This document shows positions 56,624 through 64,000 of a stretch of 64,000 nt of DNA, piece after piece; positions within the stretch are counted from its first letter, which is position 1; each line of letters opens with the position of its first letter. The position numbers were made by a program, and so were the translations under genes. This stretch comes from Marasmius tenuissimus (lineage: Eukaryota > Basidiomycota > Agaricomycetes > Agaricales > Marasmiaceae): assembly GCA_029532415.1 (NCBI GenBank), contig JAQOTA010000008.1:124001-188000 (forward strand), written 5' to 3'. Below the pieces are notes generated by a model. The model was not told the origin of the DNA, searched no databases, and worked only from the letters and a program-made list of their open reading frames with translations.

Positions 56624-57622
56624 TTACATAAAACCCTCCTCCTCTACCTTGTTATGAAATTCTTCTCTTTGTTCGTCAGTCATCTCCTGATAGATTGATC
56701 TGATCTGAGTATATCCACTGGGTTTCATCTTGTCTGCTTCTGCCTTTGGAATAGTCACAAGGACCTTATCGTTTGGTTTCATATTCTGATACTGGGGTCG
56801 TGGGTTCTGGTATTGGGATCTGTTCTGATATTGTCTCTGTCGGTTGGGACAGTTTCTTCCAATGTGTCCTTGACGGCCACATCTGAAACAAAGTCCTTTC
56901 TGGTAATATTCTTGTGTTTGAGCTGGGCTAAGCCGATCGATATGAATTTGATCAACGTCCATAGCATTCAGATCTCGTTGGGTTTGATAGTTTGGGACAA
57001 ACTAAGGTTTCGGTTTGGATACTGTGCTGCTGAGATAGCTAGCTATTCCTTTCCCTCTCCTTTTATTGTTGTCCATCCTTTTAACAATCGTCTTCCAGGA
57101 CGCAAGAGTAGTTGGCATTTCTTCCCTTTCATACATCCTATCTCTGATCCACTCGTTGAGTCCTCATACGAAATAGTCAATTAAAGCTGTGTCATCACTG
57201 ACTCCAGATTTAGCTGCTAATGTTTCAAACTTGGAGACGTAATCGTCAGCTGTATCTTTGTTCTGTTGAAGTTGCCGAAGTTTGTTTAGGGCATTCCCTG
57301 CTTCGTCTGATTCTCCAAATGCTTCCTTGAATGTAGCTTTGAAAGCATTATATGTCGGCCATGTTCCTCCTGCCTTTGTATATTCTTGGATTCGTACTGT
57401 CTTCCATCTTCCAGCTGGTCCTCCTTTCATGTAGGATAGCATGAAGGTTACTTTCTTCTTGTCATCTGAATAGATCTCTTCGTTTGCCGTAAGGCATAAG
57501 TCGACGTCAGTTTGGAATTCTTCGGTTTTAGTGCGATCACCATCAAAATCCTTAGGGGTGCCGATCTTTATCTCCTTGGCATGGGTGTTCACGGTTGCTG
57601 CTTGTCCTGTCTGTCCTGACAT
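56624..57622 (-). pseudogene. Gypsy gag with CCHC zinc knuckle
   Basis: I place the start at ATG 57622-57620 (MSGQTGQAATV). The frame is open further upstream but holds no ATG there. The retrotransposon gag domain spans about 57560-57100 (FMLSYMKGGPAGRW, FKEAFGESDEAGNALNKL). The zinc knuckle CFRCGRQGHIGRNC lies at about 56895-56850. Two stops interrupt the frame: TGA at 57166-57164, before GLNEWIRDRM, and TAG at 57004-57002. Both fit C-to-T changes (CGA to TGA, CAG to TAG). The normal end is TAA at 56626-56624, one codon past a slippery heptamer. Gag would form the virus-like particle and package RNA. Confidence 0.88.
56630..56636 (-). promoter_or_regulatory. Candidate -1 ribosomal frameshift site GGGTTTT between gag and pol
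   Basis: On the - strand the gag frame reads GAG GGT TTT ATG TAA. The heptamer G GGT TTT fits the X XXY YYZ rule for -1 slippage, and the pol frame is exactly the -1 frame, open from here through protease. The gag stop follows one codon later. This is the expected way to make Gag-Pol, though slippage itself is inferred. Confidence 0.7.
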
Positions 57623-57895
57623 TTCTGATTCTGTTGATTCTACTTCCCAATCTGTATCTGAATCGTTTCCTAAATTAAGATTCTGAAATAAATCTGCTGG
57701 TGGGGATTCTATATTCTGGATATAGAAGGAAAGGCCAGTTATCACTTTCGGGATCACTGATCTGTCCTGGGGATTCGGGTTCTGTGTCTGGTGATGGGTT
57801 TCTGGATCGGAAAGAAATCTTGTCGTTCGGTTCCGGGGTTCTGGTTTCTGGATTGTTGGGATAGCCTAAACTTGGATAAGTCGGCTGTTCTGGTA

Positions 57896-57910
57896 TTCAG
57901 CTTGACCTTA
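57896..57910 (-). other. Self-complementary primer-binding site
   Basis: Immediately inside the 5' LTR the - strand reads TAAGGTCAAGCTGAA. Its exact reverse complement lies in the LTR of the same strand (positions 58011-57997), about where transcription would begin. This fits Tf1/sushi-type self-priming rather than a tRNA primer. Confidence 0.75.
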
Positions 57911-58234
57911 TGTTATGACTGGTGTTCACAACGTAAGCTCAATACTGAGTTATCGACCTGTCTTGGTTCTGGTGTCGTGAATGTGAGATTGAGTTGTAAG
58001 GTCAAGCTGAAGAGCACGACCTACTACTGTACAAGTATAAATACTAAAGCTGAAACTCCATACATACTGCGAACTGTTGTAAATACTGCGATCTGAAGCT
58101 GCGTACATACTGCGAACTACTGCGAATACTGTAGTCTGATAAATAACACTGCAATCAGATAAATAATCGTATCAGAGTCATAGATAAGATATCATAAATA
58201 AAAGAAATGATATACCCCTTCTGTAACTGTAACA
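57911..58234 (-). repeat. Gypsy 5' LTR (right)
   Basis: 324 bp, TGTTA...TAACA. On the - strand a TATTTATA box (58043-58036) lies 32 nt upstream of TTCAGCTTGACCTTA (58011-57997), so the transcript probably starts there. U3 would be about 223 bp and R plus U5 about 101 bp. Confidence 0.95.
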
Positions 58235-58239
58235 CAGAC
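58235..58239. other. Right target-site duplication CAGAC of the gypsy element
   Basis: Exact copy of 50605-50609. Confidence 0.95.
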
Positions 58240-58303
58240 AAACAAGACGCACTGAGAGTCAGACAAGAAACCGAGCCTCTCGTGGTTTTGAACTCCTCAC
58301 TTG

Positions 58304-58741
58304 TCAGCAACTTGGACTAGCGCCGTCTGGTGTCGTTAAACCCCACCCAGCTTCCTCAAAAGTAGAAGTAACGTGAGGCCTGGCAGCGATACTGAGTGCG
58401 ATGATAAGATTCGTGAAAGAACTCACGAATCGAGTCTTGACTGCATCTCCACAACAACCATCGCGATTCTTGAATGTCTGCGGGCAGTGAGAGAGGTTCT
58501 GAACTTCTGACGGTATGGTGATGGTTGGGAACAAGGGAGGTGCGATTACGTGATCAATGTCTATGGCATTTACTGTAACTTTGAGGGCGCTGGTAGGCGC
58601 GTGATACGGATTTGACGTTTGTTGTTCAAATCCGTCGTGATTGTTGAGGCACAGTTCGAATTCATAACTAAGAGCTCCTAATTCAGTGAGCGCAGCTGAA
58701 ATCCAAGCACCCATGTAAATATTACTCATTTGCCTCATCAT
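58304..58741 (-). pseudogene. Unrecognised - strand exon-like ORF
   Basis: An open stretch of 145 codons begins MMRQMSNIYMGAWISAAL and includes ELGALSYEFELCLNNHDGF. Its middle part aligns at DNA level with 5960-6190 (GACGGTATGGTG ... GATTACGTGAT), so it belongs to a dispersed family. A plausible donor (GTGAGTTCTTTCACG) lies inside it near 58430. No family is recognised. It could be an exon of an old - strand gene interrupted near the gypsy insertion. Confidence 0.3.
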
Positions 58742-60260
58742 TAATCTGACAGCCCCGCGAAGGTCTGACTGATTGTGGGGAAAGCCCTTGGTGTAGATCG
58801 CCCACTAGTTATCCTCCGTGGTAGAGTTTCCAAGAATACTAACCGTCCAAAACCTACATGCTCACATATAAGTAGTGTTTGGTCTTCAGATCATAGGCTG
58901 GTGGAAATCAACTAAGGTCTGGAAATGAAGTATGTTATTCTGAAAGGAGGTATTCACGCGCCACGGGGGTTGGTGAAGGTAACATCGACAGAATGGGACT
59001 CATCCTCACAATACATAATAAATCTGAGTGGTAACATGGAGCAGGGAAGTGACCATAGCAACCTTCCACCGTTCGGTTCAATTGGGAAGGTCATATGTGA
59101 GTTTGATCTCGGAGGATTGAAGTATCTGCGGCAGAATGTTGTTTTTGGTACAACACAGCAGTAGACATGGCGTACTCATGTCTTCCCCTTGCTCTGGGTC
59201 CCTGAATCGAGGTATCGGGGCTGTAAATTGACCTTGGAGTTGTCTTGCCCGACAAACTTGTTGGGCACTCTCCGCGGAGTAGCGATTGAGTTGCAAGGTC
59301 ATAGAAGTCTCCAAGAACGGAACAACGAGTATCTCACGTCTCGTGGTCCTCTCGTTTTGACCGGAGTCGATATCGCTAGCCAGAGAGGCTAATGAGTGAC
59401 TATGTGGCTTTGAAGGGTCCTGTCGGCCGATGTATAAGGTCAATCTCCATGAAAAAGTGTTCGATCGCTGCACTTTATTCATACCAAGGCGCCTAATTAC
59501 GCCGTCCTAAGCGAATCCAATTGTTTTCCTTACCAGCCGATGTGAAGCTCACAGATGTAAGTCGTAATTTTTGCGAAGTCCAGTACAAACAACAGGCACA
59601 GAAAAAGTACGTTCAGCTGTGACACCCACTCTGAATATACAACCTTTGGGTGGCAATAAACCAACGGCACCTCCCAAGCCATAGCTTTGGCTACTTCTTC
59701 GGCGAATCATATGCAATTCCCAAGAAGTATGGAGCCCATGATCGGGCCCAGAAATATCTGGAGCCAAAGGAATAGAGGAGGAATGACCCACAGCTGTCAT
59801 AATACTTGTCTCCGGCATCATATCAGAGTAACCTCAACTCACGCAGTACGCTCGCTATAGCCTCACACGAGAACCCCTATCCACTGAGATAAAGGTGGAG
59901 CGTCGAGTCGACAAATGTCTTTAAACCCATCTTAACGTAGCATAGATTCCCTTGATAGGTCAACTTAGGACGTTCAGTCGAGCATGATCTCAACCGGGGC
60001 GGTCTTACAATCAAGACATGACAGGGCCCTGAGGCGCGCAAGGTCCTTGATCATATTGCACTTCTACGTTCCAGCTTTCGAATAACCAGATAGTCAGTCT
60101 CGCAGGACGACCAAGAAGTGCTAGGTTTCACCTAGCCAGAGCCCTTTCCTGCTGGTGAACTTCTAACGAGGGTTTCCCCCCCCGAGGCTCAACATCTGTC
60201 ACCAATGCGTTCGGGCATCTGAGAAGCTGGACAGGTGGTCTATGGGCATCAACTCAGAGC
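58742..60260. other. Spacer without a supported gene
   Basis: 59290-59490 resembles 28220-28420. Two - strand stretches (59821-59549 and 59482-59078) can be joined in frame through a GTGAGC...TTAG intron, but the frame disagrees with that of the 28-kb relative, so no gene is called. Confidence 0.4.
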
Positions 60261-62943
60261 AATATAATTGCGAGAAGAATGTGCTCTAACCATGATTACC
60301 GAATACTTGATCCAACAATGATGCACATCTCAAACTTCAAAATTTTCGGAAGTTTGATCCTTATCTTCAGCGATTTCGGTCATAGGATATCTTCTCACGA
60401 CCTGCTATGTATCTGGGGAAACGGGAACATGAGTACGAAGTTCAGTTGTATAGGGACAGCAATTGTACTGATGCTTTGAGTCTTCGATATCCACTCTAGT
60501 GAGCAATACGAGAGGGAACCGGCACTTCCATCAGAATAGCAGAATGCGGGCCTCTTCGAGACTCGAGGGAGCATTTTCTCGGACTCCTCGGCTGAGAGAA
60601 TACGAAAGCACTTGCAAGAGTCTCCTAGGCTCAAGGCAAAGATCAAACATCTGGCACCGATGAGATACGGCCGCGTCACCAAGCTTCCAAGAGCGATGGT
60701 AAAGTAAGTCATGTCTAGGTTGTTCCAAACCAAACGACTTAGCCATCACCCCATCCGCGGGTCTGAATATAGCAGAGACAAACGCAAGGATGAGTACACA
60801 GCTTCAGGATGCGGTCTCGGTATCAATACCCAGAGGTGCAAGTCCAAAGAAACAACAAACGTTCAGTAGAAAGACTCCTACCGTCGAACGAAACCGCTCA
60901 TGGGGTTTGCTCGCTGTCCAAGGCTCGAAAGAGTCTGAAGCTGTCGGTACGCCCTAGACCTCGCGTAGGCAAGCGAAAAGGCGTCAATAGGATGAACGAA
61001 CTCAATCTGGGAGAGTTGAGATAAGGCATCGCGAAGTGAGCACGTTAGGAGCTCCGTCTCTGCTCATTTTCTCGCTGTCAGTGGGTTCAACGCGTTGAAT
61101 GATTGATGTCCCAGGTCCGAGGGTTCTCGAACACCAGGGAGTAGATGTTTGTGCCGCCACCAGAAGTCACTTCTTGCCACTATGGTGAGGATCTATGATG
61201 GCCAGGAATGGACGTTGGTTCAAAGAGCAGGAACCTGATAAAAACATTGCTCTATCGCCCTCACTGATGTACGCTTTGGAGCCTCTCCCACAACATCGGC
61301 GGACCATCTCCCTCTCTGAGTCGTAGGTATGGTCCCATCACCCGCACCAATCTCTACTCCGCCAAATTGTGCCCTCGAAGGCCGTCATAGGTGTCACATC
61401 GACCCTCCCACAACGATTTGCGACTACAATGACCGAATATGCGCGTCAGCCTCGGGGGAAAATGTGTAGGAAGTCAACGGAATTACGCTCACCTCACGAA
61501 TTCTGCATAGCATTACCTCGATACCGGCCTTCCGTTTCTCCCTGTCCCTTCTGTAGCGTGGGTCTACAGCTTCATTATTGGCCCCGACTCCTTCACTGAT
61601 TTAAAATATTGTTACCCGCCTTGATACACCAAGGGAGTCTGTCAGCAATGGTAACAAAAAAAGCAAGACGCCAGTACGAGGGTGCTCGGCCTTGATATCT
61701 CAAGTTCCGGTACCTGGTACGAGACCGCTTGATCAGGTAAGTTTCTCGCTGTTTGGACCAAGCAATGATGCGGCGGGTGACAATCAAGCGTTTAGAATGA
61801 ACCTTGGCCATATGCTGTTGCGCATGGGATGTGTCACGTACACCGAGAGCAAATCAGTAGGCGAGAGCTTCGGAGATATAGGTACTCCGTAACAGTTGCC
61901 CCTTCACCGATGGACTTTGGATGTTCTTTTGACCTTCATGATTTGCGACTCAGGACTCCAAAACAGCAAAGGAACGTTGCCTGCTTGCTACGACCTTTCG
62001 ATTCTGATGGTATCCGCAAGGTAACCAGTTCAGTCGTCGGGGTATGCGGTTGAGGTTCTACCAGCACAATTGGATTTCGAGATATTTTGTGCTCTCTGAG
62101 TGACACATCGGGAATTCTTCTGGATACCTGGTACATAATACAGAATGTCAGTCTCAAAAAGAATGAGGAATTAATGATACTCACCCGTTAAGTTTGCTCC
62201 CTCAATCATGGCACCCCTTCCAGTCACTTACTCGCGTTCTTTCCCTCCAGCGATATCAGCCAGATGGATAGGACCACGTAAGAGTTAAGGGCGAGGTCCT
62301 GCCATCATCTGGAAGGGTGAGGAACAAGATGCGCTATACCGACGAAAGGCATTGAAGGAGACCAGCTGTCGAGCATGTTGGATGCCGGTCGCGAGTGGTA
62401 CTTCCCAATATTTCTGCCTCTGCTCGATGTTCGGCGCCAAAATACATTTCGATTGTTAAGTAGATCCATTTTTGTATTTCGGTGCTGTATTCGAGGATAG
62501 CCGAGAGTAGCTATCACAACGACTAGCAAGATGGATGTACGCAAAAATAGAGACAGAATAGTACTAAAACACACCGAATTGGACCTTTCAAACGCTTGAT
62601 GAATTATTACCCATTTTTTCTGCATGCAGAAGGGATTGTAGTCGGAGAGAGTTCTCGTCAATCGAGTCAGGGAACCGCGGTCTTCTATGGTATCCAAGAC
62701 CTGGCAATGGTGAGCAGATGAGAGCCCGAGGGTCGACGGAAAACCTGCAGATCGACTCTATTTAGCATCGAAATGGCTGTATTTCTGAAGCTCGCACGTG
62801 AATGTGAGACTACCAAGAGAGACACTGAGTACTGAGTACTTTCGACGGTATGCACCATGGTGGTTCAATATGAGGGTTAGTTTGATTACGTGATTGACTT
62901 CTGGTGCTCGTCGGCCCGGGTACTTATTGGTGGCAGGCAAATT
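60261..62943. repeat. Spacer block Q without a family gene upstream
   Basis: The order of blocks matches 12780-16570 and 24700-28130 (for example TATCTGGGGAAA at about 60411, AGTGAGCACGTTAGGAGC at about 61036, a GTTTCTCGCTGTTTGGACC segment at about 61741, GATTACGTGATTGACTT at about 62884). The family gene expected before it is absent; the interval upstream holds the gypsy element and unrelated spacer. It also supplies the empty site for the 2.64-kb insertion. Confidence 0.6.
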
Positions 62944-64000
62944 GTCTGTGCCCGAAATTGCCTTTTCTTCCTTCCAACCTTCCGCCCACCACGTCGTTCG
63001 CCCCATCATCTTCTGGCTTTCATTTGTTGCTTTTGAGGTCTTTTGAGCTACACGTCAAACATATCTCTTATGGACCTCCTAGCTACTTATACTCAGGCCG
63101 AATCTGACAAGATTATATTCGTGAACGTTGTTGTTCGCCATCGGGTACATCCAGTCAGACATTCGTTCGGACGATGTACGCCCACAGTATCCTTGCAGTT
63201 TGGGCTCAGGTTCGCCGAACTTGAGTCGGGATACTTGGAAATTTGATGGATGACTTATAGTAGGAGCTCAAATGAAAGGTCGGAAGGCCTCCTTTGGATG
63301 CTTACCTTGTGGTCGAGTACGAGAGGCTTGACTGTTAAATAGTACGTTTGGTGTGCTCCAGGCCCCTAATTTTTCTTTGCAAGAACTCTTCTCTAAGCAT
63401 ATAGAGCTCGGCAGTGAGAATTCCGCTCGAAATCTTTACCGACATGGGCATCATCTTTACCTTGCTCCCAGTTCTCAAACCCTCGATTTTGACTCATGCC
63501 TTATCTATGTGAAACCCCAGTACGCTTGATTAGATCAGACTCGCTCTGGTCCCTGAATGTGGCAAGGCTCACGATAGATGCGTTGAAAACAATATACCTC
63601 AAATATACGGTGCTTCGAATCCGGAATGTGAAGTGGCATCGTCGAGTCAAGCTCTTTCGGTTGTCGTAGGACTTTTCCCCCATCTGGGTTGATACCAAGT
63701 AGATAATCCATCCCGTTTCCCGGGTACTCAAGAGTTAAAGCCCTCATGCAATCTTGATACTCGAGAGCAAGTCACTCGAGGTGTATCGAGCACTCCACTC
63801 GAACCTGTTTTAAACCGCCACCATAATGACTCATTGACCCGCATCCTTAGACCATGCAACCCAGTATACAACCTTCGGGATACCGTTCATTGTTGAAAAG
63901 GTTTGACATTCCGTTCTAACAATTTTTTTCGAGTTCTTATAATGATCTGACTTGATAGGAACGAGGTTCGACTCGAAAGAAAGCCTTACGAGTAGCAAAA
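62944..64000. repeat. Continuation of the array: relative of the 491-bp unit and start of an R block
   Basis: 63020-63500 matches the unit duplicated at 19291-20264. 63500-64000 matches 20280-20780, including GTTTGACAT/CTTGATAGGAAC-type stretches. By analogy with copies A, B and E another family gene may lie beyond the right edge. Confidence 0.55.

Larger units (their letters stand above)
52164..56636 (-). pseudogene. Gypsy pol: protease, RT, RNase H, integrase, chromodomain-like tail
   Basis: The frame starts at the gag-pol overlap (about 56636). Protease shows NTLIDSGAGGTF (about 56470-56500) and ILGLPWL. Reverse transcriptase shows KMDLRNGYNNI, FFGLSNSPATF and YMDDILIFS. RNase H shows EADASKW, YEIYDRELLAI and LSDHKNL. 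Integrase has the HHCC zinc domain (HAGHPGQY ... CALCQQMK) and the catalytic Asp in MDLITDL, Asp in ISDRDSRF and Glu in GETERVNQE. After the solo LTR (52714-53667) the frame resumes with PSAEERL, GPVTYRL, HANLLTPYKE and a chromodomain-like end (YLVTWVGEPSSENKW), ending at TGA 52166-52164. One TAA at 56060-56058 lies between protease and RT. The chromodomain of such elements is known to guide integration to marked chromatin. Confidence 0.9.
50610..58234 (-). mobile_element. Full-length Ty3/gypsy chromovirus with nested solo LTR
   Basis: It spans 7.6 kb between 324-bp LTRs, with a perfect 5-bp target duplication. On the - strand the order is 5' LTR, self-complementary primer site, gag with a zinc knuckle, protease, reverse transcriptase, RNase H, integrase, chromodomain-like tail, an additional zinc-knuckle ORF, and 3' LTR. 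Integrase after RNase H is the Ty3/gypsy order. In-frame stops interrupt gag (57164, 57002), pol (56058) and the third ORF (52006, 51730), and a 954-bp solo LTR splits pol. The LTRs differ at only two adjacent positions, so insertion was recent. Confidence 0.95.

Noticed and set aside
59078..59821. A two-exon - strand gene joined through a GTGAGC...TTAG intron
   Set aside because: The splice join is in frame but conflicts with the frame of its relative at 28.2-28.4 kb, and no domain is recognisable.
1..64000. tRNA, rRNA, CRISPR arrays or bacterial-type operons
   Set aside because: None were seen by eye. There is no cloverleaf with both pol III boxes, no regular direct-repeat array and no Shine-Dalgarno-type gene spacing.

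Overview
The window looks like a repeat-rich, gene-poor accessory stretch of a filamentous fungal genome, most likely an Agaricomycete basidiomycete. The reasons are many 45-60 nt introns with GT/GC-AG borders, fungal-type LTR and non-LTR retroelements, and a multi-exon gene family whose N-terminus and degenerate kinase-like lobe match my memory of expanded Agaricomycete families. I see no rRNA, tRNA, CRISPR or bacterial-type operon.

The backbone is an array of one gene family on the + strand: copy A (10004-12602), B (21947-24523), C (30736-33417), D (35429-37807), E (46047-48693) and a 3' remnant (3529-4261). By aligning the copies I derived a common 12-13 exon model. A and C read through as intact proteins of about 673 and 678 residues. 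B has a 19-bp deletion, E one nonsense codon, and D a 1-nt deletion that removes the membrane tail. The product has a short conserved N-terminal segment, a pseudokinase-like N-lobe, a long middle region and a C-terminal membrane anchor. About 300 bp of upstream sequence with a CATAAG box 100-115 bp before the ATG is amplified with the genes, and one further copy (about 43.34-43.55 kb) has no gene behind it. The spacers between genes are themselves repeated (12.6-16.6, 24.5-28.1, 33.6-35.1, 48.7-50.6, 60.3-62.9 kb; 8.0-9.7, 20.3-21.6, 42.5-45.7, 63.3-64 kb), so the array grew by duplicating gene plus spacer. Patchy near-identity suggests gene conversion.

Retroelements are inserted into this array. 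A decayed Ty1/copia element on the - strand runs off the left edge (1-3494). A 2.64-kb insertion (16571-19214) carries a non-LTR-type RNase H ORF; an empty-site copy at 62.93 kb exposes its borders and a 5-bp duplication. A complete Ty3/gypsy chromovirus lies on the - strand (50610-58234) with 324-bp LTRs and a CAGAC target duplication. It has a Tf1-like self-priming signature, a candidate -1 frameshift site between gag and pol, a chromodomain-like pol C-terminus and an extra zinc-knuckle ORF between pol and the 3' LTR. Its pol is split by a 954-bp solo LTR with its own ACATT target duplication.

Most remaining sequence is degenerate, including several - strand gene-like fragments (6.5-7.8, 28.0-28.7, 58.3-58.7 kb) that I do not recognise. 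The most novel items are the pseudokinase/tail-anchor gene array with its intron-exonisation and tail-loss variants, and the self-priming gypsy element with the third ORF.
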